In this document: positions 41,627 to 51,253 of the stretch, in pieces | Layout: every line of letters begins with the position of its first letter | How positions within the stretch are numbered: position 1 is the first letter of the stretch | Assembly (NCBI RefSeq): GCF_000424305.1 | Contig: NZ_AUJQ01000003.1 | Coordinates: 1 to 64,000 of the forward strand | DNA length: 64,000 nt | Source of the DNA: Pseudobutyrivibrio ruminis AD2017 | Lineage (GTDB): Bacteria > Bacillota > Clostridia > Lachnospirales > Lachnospiraceae | Direction of reading: 5' to 3' | The notes under the pieces: model-generated | Told to the model about the DNA's origin: nothing | The model's database searches: none | The model's input: only the letters and a program-made list of their open reading frames with translations | Program-made: the position numbers and the translations under genes

Positions 41627-44101
41627 ATGAATTTAAAAGTATTAAAAACACTAGAGTATGACAAGATTATAAATAGGCTTGCAGAGTTTGCTACCTGCGA
41701 GTCTGGTAAGAAGCGATGCTTAGAGCTTCTTCCAATTAACAATATAGATGAAATTAAGGCGATGCAGCAGGAGACTGCCTGCGCCTTTAATCGCCTTATT
41801 AAGTTTTCAGATGTAAGCGCCAGCGGCACTACAGATTTACGTCCTAGTCTTGCCCGTCTTGAGCTTGGTTCAACACTTACTATCGAGGAGATTCTTGCGG
41901 TAGCAAATGTGCTAGAGGTTACAAAGCGAGTAAGCGCTTATGGCAAGCAGATGGAAGAGGAGGACGCTCTTACATTTTACTTTAACGGCTTATCTCCAGA
42001 GGTAGCTATCCTTAACGAAATCAGACGTTGCATCATTGACGAGGAGACTATCGCAGATGATGCCAGCACAGCCCTTTACGATATCCGTATGGGTATGAAG
42101 CGCACTAATGACAAGATTAAAAGCGTCATGAATTCCATGCTTAATAACAGCACTACAAGAGGCTATCTTCAGGAGCCAGTAGTTACTGTTCGTGGCGGAA
42201 GATTCTGCCTGCCAGTTCGTGCTGATTACAAATCAAGAGTGCCTGGTATGGTTCATGACCAGTCATCAACAGGTAGCACATTCTTTATTGAGCCTATGCA
42301 GGCTGTGGATTTAAACAACGAACTGAGAGAGCTTCAGGTTAGAGAGCAGGATGAGATAGCCAGAATCCTTGCAAACATTTCTAACAGAATAGCAGAAAGC
42401 TCAGAGGGCATAATTCGTAATTTCGAATTGCTTACAGAAATAGATTTTATCCTTGCAAAGGGAAGATTTGCCATCGAATTAAACGCAAGTAATCCTGAGT
42501 TTAACGAGGATGGTATCATCAACCTTCGCGGCGCCCGCCATCCACTTCTTGATCCAAAGAAGGTAGTGGCAACAGATATTAAGCTTGGCGAGGATTACAA
42601 TCTTCTGCTTGTAACAGGTCCAAACACAGGTGGTAAGACAGTATCACTTAAGACCTGCGGCCTGCTTACACTTATGGCTCAGGCAGGTCTTCACATCCCT
42701 GCAAAGGATCGCAGCCAGATAGCAGTGTTTGATGATGTGTATGCAGATATAGGTGACGAGCAGTCTATCGAGCAGTCACTATCCACATTCTCATCTCACA
42801 TGGTTAACATTGTCCACATTTTAGAGGCGATAAACAGTGGAAACTACAGCCATGAAACAGAGGAGCTTGTGGAAAAGAACGCAAAAGATTTTGTTCATTC
42901 CAAGGTATTGCATGGAACCAACGAGCCTAACAAGGTTCCACAGTTCTTAATCCTTATAGATGAGCTTTGCGCTGGAACAGACCCAAAGGAAGGTGCAGCA
43001 CTTGCCCAGTCTATCCTTGACAGACTTCACACATTAGATGTGCGTACAATGGCAACCACTCACTACAGCGAGCTGAAGGTGTATGCTCTTTCAACAGATG
43101 GAGTTGAGAACGCATCCTGCGAATTCTCACTTGAGACATTAAGCCCTACATATCATTTGATTATCGGTGTGCCAGGAAAGTCTAACGCTTTTGCTATTTC
43201 ATCAAAGCTTGGCATTCCAACAGATTTAATAGAGGATGCAAAGGGACGTCTCTCAGAAAACGATAAGTCCTTCGAGGATTTGATGGTAGACCTTGAGCAA
43301 AAACGCCATCAGGTTGAAAAGGATGCAGCCGAGGCCGCAGCAGCACTTAAGGAAGCTGAGGCTAAGCTTGCAAATGCCACAGCAAAGGAAGAAAAGATTA
43401 AATCACAGCGTGAGGAGCTTATCCGTCAGGCTCATGAGGATGCAGCAGCCATCCTTCAGGAGGCAAAGGATATCGCTGACGAAACAATCCGTGACTTTAA
43501 TAAATTTGGCAAGGGCGGCGGAAACATCTCTGCTATGGAGGCAAAGCGTGCAGCCCTTGGTAAGGGCGTAAACAAGGCCAAGAGCAAGGCCAAGGAAAAG
43601 GTAGAAGTTCAGGAAAACACAAACGTACCTACAGATTTACATGTAGGCGACAAGGTTAAGGTGCTCTCGATGAATCTTACTGGTAACGTATGCTCTAAGC
43701 CAAACGCCAAGGGCGATGTAACAGTGCAGATGGGTATCATGAAATCTACTGTTAACATAAAGGATTTGGTGCTCATCGAAGAGGAAGACAAGTTCGTTCC
43801 AAAGAAGGGCACACGTGTCAAGAACATGACTTACGGCGGCTTCAACAAATCAGCATCTATCTCACCAGAAATCAATCTTTTGGGATGCACTGTTGACGAG
43901 GGAATCGCCAAGCTTGAAAAATATTTGGATGATGCCTACATCAGTCACCTTACATCAGTTAGGGTAGTTCACGGTAAAGGAACAGGCGCGCTTAGAAAGG
44001 GCGTGCAGCAGTATCTTCGCAAGTGCAAGAACGTTGCCGATTTCCATTTAGGCGAATTTGGCGAAGGCGATGCCGGCGTTACAATAGTCACATTCAAATA
44101 A
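41627..44101 (+). CDS. mutS2: MutS2-family DNA-acting ATPase with Smr domain
   Basis: The 824-aa protein has an N-terminal helical core/clamp (about 1-300), a MutS ATPase with Walker A TGPNTGGKTVSLK (about 327-339), Walker B LILIDELCAGTDP and TTHYSELK, a long lysine/alanine-rich coil (about 540-660) and a C-terminal Smr domain (about 755-824) with LGCTVDEGI and HGKGTGAL. MutS2 proteins act in recombination control or in ribosome rescue at collided ribosomes. The sequence lacks the mismatch-binding domain of MutS, as expected. An extra acidic stretch near residue 410 is not obvious in the ATPase family core. Confidence 0.94.
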   Translation: MNLKVLKTLEYDKIINRLAEFATCESGKKRCLELLPINNIDEIKAMQQETACAFNRLIKFSDVSASGTTDLRPSLARLELGSTLTIEEILAVANVLEVTKRVSAYGKQMEEEDALTFYFNGLSPEVAILNEIRRCIIDEETIADDASTALYDIRMGMKRTNDKIKSVMNSMLNNSTTRGYLQEPVVTVRGGRFCLPVRADYKSRVPGMVHDQSSTGSTFFIEPMQAVDLNNELRELQVREQDEIARILANISNRIAESSEGIIRNFELLTEIDFILAKGRFAIELNASNPEFNEDGIINLRGARHPLLDPKKVVATDIKLGEDYNLLLVTGPNTGGKTVSLKTCGLLTLMAQAGLHIPAKDRSQIAVFDDVYADIGDEQSIEQSLSTFSSHMVNIVHILEAINSGNYSHETEELVEKNAKDFVHSKVLHGTNEPNKVPQFLILIDELCAGTDPKEGAALAQSILDRLHTLDVRTMATTHYSELKVYALSTDGVENASCEFSLETLSPTYHLIIGVPGKSNAFAISSKLGIPTDLIEDAKGRLSENDKSFEDLMVDLEQKRHQVEKDAAEAAAALKEAEAKLANATAKEEKIKSQREELIRQAHEDAAAILQEAKDIADETIRDFNKFGKGGGNISAMEAKRAALGKGVNKAKSKAKEKVEVQENTNVPTDLHVGDKVKVLSMNLTGNVCSKPNAKGDVTVQMGIMKSTVNIKDLVLIEEEDKFVPKKGTRVKNMTYGGFNKSASISPEINLLGCTVDEGIAKLEKYLDDAYISHLTSVRVVHGKGTGALRKGVQQYLRKCKNVADFHLGEFGEGDAGVTIVTFK

Positions 44102-44116
44102 TAGTAGAGGATAACT

Positions 44117-45640
44117 ATGTTATTTAATTCGTATATATTTATATTTTGCTTTTTGCCAATCTGTATAGTTGGATATTTCCTGTTGAACAAAACAGGAAAC
44201 TATCGATTGGGACACGGCTTTTTGCTGGGAATGTCGCTGTGGTTTTACGGATACTTTAACCCTAGCTATTTGCTGATAATCGTATCATCGATAATCATCA
44301 ACTACCTGATTTATAAGTGGATGAAAACCTTGCAGCACAAGACATTGCTTGAAGCAGCAACAGAAAATCCTGAGCTTGATATTCTTCCAGTTTCATCAGT
44401 GGGACGACTGAAGAGCAGCAAGCCTGTAATGATCTTTGGTGTAATTGTAAACCTTGGAATAATCTTCTATTTCAAGTATATGGATTTCTTCATCGAAAAC
44501 GTAAATGCGATAGCGAAAACTGATTGGCCACTTATGCACATTATGCTTCCACTTGGAATCAGCTTTTTCACATTCCAGCAGATTTCATTTATCGTGGATA
44601 CATATCGTGGCGAGGTGCCAGATTACGGCTTCCTTACATATGCATGCTACGTTACATTTTTCCCACAGCTGATCGCGGGTCCTATTGTTACACATGATGA
44701 GCTCATCCCTCAGCTTAGAGATTCAAACAAAAAGAAGATTAATTGGGACAACATGGCAAAGGGCTTTTACATGTTTGCCATGGGTCTTGGCAAAAAGGTG
44801 CTGTTAGCAGATGTGTTTGGTGTGGCAGTAAGCTGGGGCTTCGAGGATGTCCCATCACTTAAGGCTACCAACGCAATCCTGGTACTACTTGCATATTGCT
44901 TCCAGCTTTATTTTGATTTCAGCGGATATTGCGATATGGCCATCGGCCTTGGTCAGATGTTAAACATTGACTTGCCAGTGAATTTTGACAGCCCATACAA
45001 ATCACTTACTATTACAGAATTCTGGAACAGATGGCACATGACTTTAAGCCGATTCTTCACCAGATACGTATACATTCCACTTGGAGGAAATCGCAAGGGT
45101 AATGTTCGCACTTACTTTAACTTATTTATTGTTTTCCTTCTCAGCGGATTTTGGCATGGAGCAGCATGGACCTTCGTTTTGTGGTCAGTGCTTAATGGCA
45201 TTTTTGTTATCATCACGAGAATGTTTAGAAAGCAATTCGAAGGCATGCATCCTGCACTTGGCTGGATGATTACTCAGGGATTTTTCAATCTCACCTTGGT
45301 ATTCTTCAGAGCCAACACCATCAGCGATGCAATAGAATTTATCAAGCAGATATTATACGTGGATTTCACCAACATCGACGTACATATCCTGTATGCATTC
45401 CAGACTCCTGCCCTTAAATATTTCTTGGATGGCACACCCGTTACACATTCTCTGCCATTCATTTATGTAGGCTTGTATTATTTCCTTGCACTGTTTATCG
45501 TCCTGGGCTCACGCAATTCCCATGAGCTTATGGCAGCATTCAAGCCAAACCTTAAAAACATGCTTTGGACAGCAGTACTTATTGTGGCAAGCGTAATGTC
45601 ATTGTCAGGAATCAGTACATTTTTATATTTCAATTTTTAA
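44117..45640 (+). CDS. MBOAT-family membrane O-acyltransferase (AlgI/DltB type)
   Basis: The 507-aa protein has about 11 membrane helices. Family motifs are present: PLGISFFTFQQISFIVD (about 140), FPQLIAGPI (about 180), FWNRWHMTLSRFF (about 300) and the invariant histidine in FWHGAAWTFVLW (about 340). Such proteins pass acyl groups across the membrane to extracellular polymers, for example acetyl to exopolysaccharide. The next gene, 14 nt on, encodes a secreted SGNH-like partner, so the pair resembles AlgI/AlgX or PatA/PatB modules. No dlt genes are present, so D-alanylation is unlikely. Confidence 0.9.
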   Translation: MLFNSYIFIFCFLPICIVGYFLLNKTGNYRLGHGFLLGMSLWFYGYFNPSYLLIIVSSIIINYLIYKWMKTLQHKTLLEAATENPELDILPVSSVGRLKSSKPVMIFGVIVNLGIIFYFKYMDFFIENVNAIAKTDWPLMHIMLPLGISFFTFQQISFIVDTYRGEVPDYGFLTYACYVTFFPQLIAGPIVTHDELIPQLRDSNKKKINWDNMAKGFYMFAMGLGKKVLLADVFGVAVSWGFEDVPSLKATNAILVLLAYCFQLYFDFSGYCDMAIGLGQMLNIDLPVNFDSPYKSLTITEFWNRWHMTLSRFFTRYVYIPLGGNRKGNVRTYFNLFIVFLLSGFWHGAAWTFVLWSVLNGIFVIITRMFRKQFEGMHPALGWMITQGFFNLTLVFFRANTISDAIEFIKQILYVDFTNIDVHILYAFQTPALKYFLDGTPVTHSLPFIYVGLYYFLALFIVLGSRNSHELMAAFKPNLKNMLWTAVLIVASVMSLSGISTFLYFNF

Positions 45641-45654
45641 TCTAATAAACAACT

Positions 45655-46752
45655 ATGAAATCAAACAAAAAGAATACAAAAAAATGGCTTGGAGGGATGC
45701 TGGGAATAACCCTGGCATTGCTTGTGGCACAAGGGGCTGTTATAGCAGCTGTGGATCCTTATTTTCACTATCACAAGCCTCTTAAAAATTTATACTATGA
45801 ACTAAATAACGAGCGCAGCCAGAACGATGGAATCATTCGTCATTTTGATTACGATGCAATGATTATCGGAACATCTATGGCGGAGAATTTTAAGACCAGT
45901 GAGATGGACGAGCTCTTTGGCGTGAATTCTATCAAGGTCCCATTTGCAGGTGGAACCTACAAGGAGCAAAACGACAATATCGCAAAGGCGATAAAGTACA
46001 ATCCTAATTTGAAGCTGGTGGTACGCCCGCTGGACTACGCATATCTTATGGATGACAAGGACAGAATCCGAAATGACCTTGGTACTTATCCTGATTATTT
46101 GTACGATAATAATCCATTTAATGATGTGAAATATGTCTTCAACAAGGATATTTTATTTGGAATTTGCTTCCCAATGATTAGGGATTCAGTTAAAGGCGTC
46201 CAGCCAGGCATTACATCCTTCGATGATTATGCCAACTGGATGAACGACCCAAAAACAGAATTTGGAGCAAAATCAGTGTTAGGGGACAGAACTGAATACA
46301 AGGAGCCAAAAGAGATTCAGCCATTTGTAGATGAAGTAAAGGAAATGGTAAAACAAAACATCACCCAAAATGTGGTAGAGGTTGCCAAAGCCAACCCAGA
46401 TGTGGAATTCTACTATTATCTTACTCCATACTCCGTTGCATGGTGGGGCTCACAAAAGGAACTGGGCACTCTGGACCGATTCATATCAGCAGAAGAATAT
46501 GCCATCTCCCGTATGCTAGAGTGCGACAACATTCACCTGTATTCATTTAACACTGAATTCGATATGACCTGTGACCTGGACAATTACAGCGACGAATGTC
46601 ACCATGGAGACTGGATTAATTCCAAAATCCTTGCCTGTCTTTACGCAGGCACTGACGAATTAACCGTGGATAATTATAAGGAGTATATCAAGGTAGAGAG
46701 AGAATTCTATAGCTCTTATGATTACGAATCACTTCTGTCTGAGAAGAAATAG
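45655..46752 (+). CDS. Secreted SGNH-like partner of the MBOAT protein
   Basis: The 365-aa protein has an N-terminal signal/anchor helix (about 12-32) and a soluble region with MIIGTSMAENF (about residues 68-78), which resembles the SGNH block I with serine as the candidate nucleophile. A C-terminal SDECHHGDWIN (about 320) could supply the Asp/His pair. This matches the DltD/AlgX-like helper proteins that accompany MBOAT acyltransferases. The ribosome-binding site is weak, so translation may depend on the upstream gene. The polymer acted on is unknown. Confidence 0.7.
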   Translation: MKSNKKNTKKWLGGMLGITLALLVAQGAVIAAVDPYFHYHKPLKNLYYELNNERSQNDGIIRHFDYDAMIIGTSMAENFKTSEMDELFGVNSIKVPFAGGTYKEQNDNIAKAIKYNPNLKLVVRPLDYAYLMDDKDRIRNDLGTYPDYLYDNNPFNDVKYVFNKDILFGICFPMIRDSVKGVQPGITSFDDYANWMNDPKTEFGAKSVLGDRTEYKEPKEIQPFVDEVKEMVKQNITQNVVEVAKANPDVEFYYYLTPYSVAWWGSQKELGTLDRFISAEEYAISRMLECDNIHLYSFNTEFDMTCDLDNYSDECHHGDWINSKILACLYAGTDELTVDNYKEYIKVEREFYSSYDYESLLSEKK

Positions 46753-46807
46753 TTCGACACATAACCTAAGCATGCTTAAGTAGGAAACTAAGAGGGAGTC
46801 CGTAGTT

Positions 46808-47473
46808 ATGATAGAAATCAAAAACATACACAAGCACTATGGCAAACACAAGGTCTTAAACGGCGTAGACTTTACCGTGGAGCCCGGAGAAATAGTAGGA
46901 ATCCTTGGTGCAAACGGCAGTGGCAAAAGTACTTTGCTTACTATACTTGCCGGCTTACAAAATTGTGATGCAGGCTTTTTCAACATCGACGGCAAGGACC
47001 TGCTAAAGGATTCGAAATTGCGAAATCAGCTGGTGGCCTACGTGCCCCAGGAAATGCCACTTATCACAGAGCTTACGGCCTGGGATAATCTAAGAATGTG
47101 GTACAGCGCTGATAGCTTAAAGAAGGAACTGAATAGTGGGGTTTTAAAGCTGCTTGGCATCGACCAGTTTAGCAAGGTTCCAGTTAGCCAGATGTCCGGC
47201 GGAATGAAGAAGCGTTTATGCATTGGCTGCGCCATGAATTCAAATCCTAAGCTGATGCTTTTGGACGAACCAACAGCAGCCTTGGACTTGGTATGTAAAG
47301 AAAAAATCTACAGCTATTTTGAACAGTACAAATCAAAGGGCGGTTCCATGATAATAGCCACCCATGAGGTTCAGGAGATAGAGCTTTGCGACAGGTGCTA
47401 CATCATCAAGGATGGGGTGCTTGGAAACTATAAATATGACGGGGATATTCCACATTTGATTGGAAGATTGTGA
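46808..47473 (+). CDS. ABC-2 type exporter ATPase
   Basis: The 221-aa ATPase has Walker A GANGSGKST (about 35-43), signature MSGGMKKRL (about 130), and Walker B LMLLDEPTAALD (about 147). It belongs to the CcmA-like ATPases of ABC-2 exporters. Two permease genes follow, one immediately (47478) and one after the array (49144). Substrate unknown; drug, peptide or lipid export are possible. Confidence 0.9.
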   Translation: MIEIKNIHKHYGKHKVLNGVDFTVEPGEIVGILGANGSGKSTLLTILAGLQNCDAGFFNIDGKDLLKDSKLRNQLVAYVPQEMPLITELTAWDNLRMWYSADSLKKELNSGVLKLLGIDQFSKVPVSQMSGGMKKRLCIGCAMNSNPKLMLLDEPTAALDLVCKEKIYSYFEQYKSKGGSMIIATHEVQEIELCDRCYIIKDGVLGNYKYDGDIPHLIGRL

Positions 47474-47477
47474 TGTT

Positions 47478-48698
47478 ATGATTGGGGTTAAGGATTATTT
47501 GCTAATTCAATATAAGAGGATTTTTAAATTGCTGCCAGGCATGATTTGCATGATTGCCCTGGTGGCTATTTTGCTATCTGCGGCATTGTTTGGAGTGCTT
47601 AATAGCGAAAAATACAAATCTGAGCAGATACGCTATAAGCTAGGCTTAGTAGGTGGAACTGAAAACGAGATGGTGGACCTGGGCGTGCACATGCTAGAGA
47701 CGGAAGATGATATGCAGTATGTGCTGGATTTGGTTCAGTTTGAGGATGAGGACGAGGCACGGGCCGCCCTTCGCAATGCAGACATATCTGCCTATATCGT
47801 AATTACGAAGGAATTTACCGATGCGGTAGATTCCATGACAAATGACGCTAAGCTAAAATACTATGCCACCTCAGGCCAAAAGGGCATATCAAATGTGATG
47901 ATGGATGAAATAGCTCTTGTTGCGACTAACATTATCGTCCCTTCAGAAAAAGGTATCTGCACCCTGAGGGATGTGATGGCAGAAGAAGGCTATAAGAAAA
48001 CAGAAACCTACATGGCTGTCTATGAAATCTTTATGGCATACGTAAACACCATGCTGCTTCGCGGTGAAATCTCCACGGTGACAGAGCTTGGCATATCGGA
48101 TGGCCTGAATACTATCGAGTATTATTTTATAAGTATGCTTCTATTTTTTGCATTGCTTCTTACAATGTGTTCAGTGTCCTTTTTCACAGGTAAGAACAAC
48201 GGCCAGTATAAGTTTTTGGCCGCAAAGGGAATAATCCCAGTGCAGCAGGTGATGGGTGAATTCATTCCACTTTTGACGGTGAATTTGATTAGCATCGTCG
48301 TGGTACTAGTTATTGCAAATGCTGCAGTTAAGCTTGTTGCTATAGATATAGAAATATCAGCCATGCTTGTTGCTGGTATCATGCTATCAACAGTTATGTT
48401 TACGTCCATGGGCTATTTCCTGTATGAAACCTTGGTAGGCGTTATCAACAAAGTGCTGGTCACATTTCTTTTTTACATCGCAGGCGCCTATGCATCAGGC
48501 TACTTCTATCCAAAGAGCATTCTGCCAAACCTTTTGCAACGGGCAGGTGAGCTTATCCCTACAGGCGCTGCATTTTCATACGTAGGAGGTGTGGTGGCAG
48601 ACAGGAATTTTGGCTGGCCCGTTATTGCTATGGCGGTTTACACCGTTGGGTTTATAGCAATCTCCGTACTTATTAGAAAAAGACGCATATCCTGGTGA
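47478..48698 (+). CDS. ABC-2 type exporter permease, first subunit
   Basis: The 406-aa protein has one N-terminal helix (about 20-40), a large external loop (about 45-210) and five or six C-terminal helices (about 215-400), the typical YhgE/ABC2_membrane_3 topology. The start at ATG 47478 lies 4 nt after the ATPase stop codon. It should form the channel with the second permease at 49144. An overlapping upstream reading would begin inside the ATPase gene. Confidence 0.85.
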   Translation: MIGVKDYLLIQYKRIFKLLPGMICMIALVAILLSAALFGVLNSEKYKSEQIRYKLGLVGGTENEMVDLGVHMLETEDDMQYVLDLVQFEDEDEARAALRNADISAYIVITKEFTDAVDSMTNDAKLKYYATSGQKGISNVMMDEIALVATNIIVPSEKGICTLRDVMAEEGYKKTETYMAVYEIFMAYVNTMLLRGEISTVTELGISDGLNTIEYYFISMLLFFALLLTMCSVSFFTGKNNGQYKFLAAKGIIPVQQVMGEFIPLLTVNLISIVVVLVIANAAVKLVAIDIEISAMLVAGIMLSTVMFTSMGYFLYETLVGVINKVLVTFLFYIAGAYASGYFYPKSILPNLLQRAGELIPTGAAFSYVGGVVADRNFGWPVIAMAVYTVGFIAISVLIRKRRISW

Positions 48699-48732
48699 GC
48701 CGCAAGGAGAATATGAATTCACGGGGCTTATT

Positions 48733-49098
48733 GTTAAGTTTATTCTGGCTTTTCCCATTTCCACTTAAAAAATGGAAATGGGGTTAAGTGTGAGAAAGAA
48801 AAAAATTTTTTCACTTAACTATACATAAATATTTTTAGGTAAAGTTAAGTTTATTAGAGAATTCCAATTTCACACTTAAAAACCTGTTAAGTGAGAAATA
48901 GATTTCAATTATCCACACTTAACTATTCCCAAATTAGGCTATAAAAAGCACTAAAAAGTTAAGTGAAAAATTTTTTCTGCTGAGAAAACTTAACAGGGTT
49001 TTGTGATTTTAAGTGAAAAAATAAAAATCTCATTTTCACTTAACTTTGAGCGAGTTTTTTGTTAAGTGAAAAATCCAATTCATAGCTGGTCACTTAAG
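48733..49098. repeat. Array of seven GTTAAGTG/CACTTAAC inverted-repeat units
   Basis: The 445-bp gap between two exporter permease genes is filled by seven units of about 37-38 bp, starting at about 48733, 48783, 48844, 48886, 48958, 49007 and 49061. Each has GTTAAGTG (or GTTAAGTT) on the left and CACTTAAC (or a close variant) on the right, with about 20 AT-rich bases between. Spacing varies from 42 to 72 bp. A 9-bp hairpin, CCCATTTCC/GGAAATGGG (48754-48782), overlaps the first two. No coding sequence is present. Confidence 0.8.
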
Positions 49099-49143
49099 TA
49101 GCCAGATATTGCATTAAAATGATGCTATTAGGAGAATAAAAAG

Positions 49144-50268
49144 ATGATTCTTACAAGATATTTGCTACTACTAAAGCGATTATTTAAAAAGAAAAGCTAT
49201 ATAGTGATGCTTCTGATGGTGCCACTGATGGTGCTGGCGCTTAAAGGGGTGAGCAGTGGTGACGCTGGGCTTATGACAATCGGCGTGTATATCCCAGGGG
49301 AGGATTATGCCAGCAGTGCCCTGAAGGAGAACATAGAAACAGAGCCCGACAGCTTTAGATATATATTCTATGATGACAGTGAAAAGCTGATAGCAGATGT
49401 AAAATCACAAAAGCTTTCAGAAGGGTGGATATGCCCTGATAATCTGGATGAAGCCGTGGAAAAAATTGTGGCGTCAGGTCAAACAGATGAAAAAGTAGAA
49501 ATCATAATAAGAGAGCAGGGGTTATCCCATTTGTTAGGCATGGAAGTGCTTAATAGCAGAGTGTATGAAAGCTTGGCTAGGCAGATGGCATCTACCTACA
49601 TCGCAGACAAGCTGTACAAAGGTAACCCAACCGAAGAACAGCAGGAAAAGATCCTAAAGACCTTCGATGGCTATGAAATAAATGGCAACCTGTTTGAACT
49701 AGGTTACCTGGATGATTTCCAAAACCAAAACAGCGATGATACAAACTATATAATGATGCCTCTAAGAGGCATGCTGGCATTGTGGCTACTTATCTTATCC
49801 ATTGCAGCATCCATGTATTACATTGAGGATCAGCAAAATGGCATATTTATCTGGTGGAAGTCACACCTTTCTATTGCCAGAGACTTTTTATACTATGGAG
49901 TGATAATGCTCATACCTACTATCATGGTTCTGGTGGGGCTAAAAATCGGCGGTGTTAGCACATCCTTATCCAGAGAAATTCTGGCAATTATTATCTATGA
50001 TTTCACCCTGATTTGCCTGACAAACATCTTTAGGGAAATAATCGGTACCGTAAAAGGCCTAGGGCTTATTACACCGATACTGATTATAGCCTCAGCCTTG
50101 CTATCACCAGTTTTTATAGATATAAAGGCAGGCAGGACATTCCAAAAGTTATGCCCTACATTTCACTATTTATACAGCATTCACGATGATTATTATTTGA
50201 AAACTTTAATGCTGTTTGGAATGGTTTTGCTGATAATATGGAATCTGATTCACAAGATTAGAAGCTGA
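49144..50268 (+). CDS. ABC-2 type exporter permease, second subunit
   Basis: The 374-aa protein has the same plan as the first permease: one N-terminal helix (about 17-37), an external region (about 40-210) and a C-terminal membrane domain with five or six helices (about 215-370). It is more divergent and shorter. The start follows AGGAG. Its separation from its partner genes by the repeat array is unusual for an exporter operon. Confidence 0.82.
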   Translation: MILTRYLLLLKRLFKKKSYIVMLLMVPLMVLALKGVSSGDAGLMTIGVYIPGEDYASSALKENIETEPDSFRYIFYDDSEKLIADVKSQKLSEGWICPDNLDEAVEKIVASGQTDEKVEIIIREQGLSHLLGMEVLNSRVYESLARQMASTYIADKLYKGNPTEEQQEKILKTFDGYEINGNLFELGYLDDFQNQNSDDTNYIMMPLRGMLALWLLILSIAASMYYIEDQQNGIFIWWKSHLSIARDFLYYGVIMLIPTIMVLVGLKIGGVSTSLSREILAIIIYDFTLICLTNIFREIIGTVKGLGLITPILIIASALLSPVFIDIKAGRTFQKLCPTFHYLYSIHDDYYLKTLMLFGMVLLIIWNLIHKIRS

Positions 50269-50281
50269 GGCGACTCTTCAT

Positions 50282-51148
50282 TTAGCTGCGGTATTCCCTT
50301 GGGGTTTTACTATATTTCTTTTTGAACTGTCTGTTGAAATGAGACAGATTTTCAAAACCTACCTGTTGAGAGATATTAAGCACAGAATCCTCGGTAGATA
50401 GTAGTAGGCGGGCAGCCATGGAAAGCCTGTAGTCATTTAGATAGGTCACAAAGCTGACACCAAAGGCTTCCTTGAAAAATCGCATAAAATGAGATTCAGA
50501 AAATCCGGCAAGCTTTGCCATTTCCTCAACAGTGGTAGGCTCACCATAGTGTAGCTCCACGTGCTTGATGACTGGCTTTAGCTTGTCTATTTTTTTCTTG
50601 GTAGATGTGTCAATATGCTGCTCGTAAATGGTAACCAGATTGAAAAGCAGTAGATACATGTTTCCCTTAATAGCCAGCCCCCAGGCACCCTCGCGGTGGC
50701 TGGAAATATTGTCATTGCTGTCCAGATATCTTTTGATACTTTCGTACCCAGTCACTCCAGGCCTAAAGATAACAGGAATCTCTACAGCACTTTCAAAAAA
50801 TGGTAATAGAAAACTATCATAAAAATCATCCAGAGTAGAAGAAAACATCTTCGAGTCAAAAATGATATTCTCGTACTCCATAGACTCATTCTCAAACTGA
50901 TAAATCCCATGCACCGTACTAGGCAAAATAAACGCAATATCCCCAGCACTCGCCTGATGCTCCATACCATCAATTACAATGATTCCCGCACCCTTTTTAA
51001 TATAAATAAACTCTGCATCCTCATGCCAATGCAATGGCACACTCTCAAAATCCAAAGGAATGGTGCAAGGGTATGTGTTGTATGGAATATTGTAGTCAAA
51101 GTGACTTTTGTTTTCGTGTATTGCTTGATATTCGTTAATGTTTATCAT
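50282..51148 (-). CDS. AraC-family transcriptional regulator
   Basis: The 288-aa protein has an N-terminal cupin sensor domain (about 15-130) with LHWHEDAEFIYIKKG metal/ligand residues, a linker helix, and a C-terminal pair of helix-turn-helices (about 185-288) ending in the conserved FSRQFKKKYSKTPREYR-like segment, here NRQFKKKYSKTPREYR. AraC cupin regulators usually sense sugars. The start at 51148 has AGGAGA upstream. It is divergent from glgP, so control of glycogen or maltodextrin use is a reasonable guess. Confidence 0.88.
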   Translation of the reverse strand: MININEYQAIHENKSHFDYNIPYNTYPCTIPLDFESVPLHWHEDAEFIYIKKGAGIIVIDGMEHQASAGDIAFILPSTVHGIYQFENESMEYENIIFDSKMFSSTLDDFYDSFLLPFFESAVEIPVIFRPGVTGYESIKRYLDSNDNISSHREGAWGLAIKGNMYLLLFNLVTIYEQHIDTSTKKKIDKLKPVIKHVELHYGEPTTVEEMAKLAGFSESHFMRFFKEAFGVSFVTYLNDYRLSMAARLLLSTEDSVLNISQQVGFENLSHFNRQFKKKYSKTPREYRS

Positions 51149-51223
51149 AATAAATATCTCCTGATAGCAGAATAGTATCACTTTTTGGCGGTATAAGGCA
51201 AGTAAAACGTGCGTCAGGAGCAT

Positions 51224-51229
51224 TATAAT
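51224..51229 (+). promoter_or_regulatory. Probable -10 box for glgP
   Basis: TATAAT lies 186 bp before the glgP start with no good -35 at 17 bp (AGTAAA), which suits an activator-dependent promoter such as one served by the divergent AraC protein. The transcript would carry the structured leader that follows. Confidence 0.45.
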
Positions 51230-51253
51230 GCAATTAAAGTTGATAAAGAATGA

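Noticed and set aside
48733-49098. Integron attC-like core sites: GTTAAGT and ACTTAAC fit the GTTRRRY/RYYYAAC consensus
   Set aside because: No integron integrase or gene cassettes are present, the units are too short and close together, and the match follows from the simple palindromic word.
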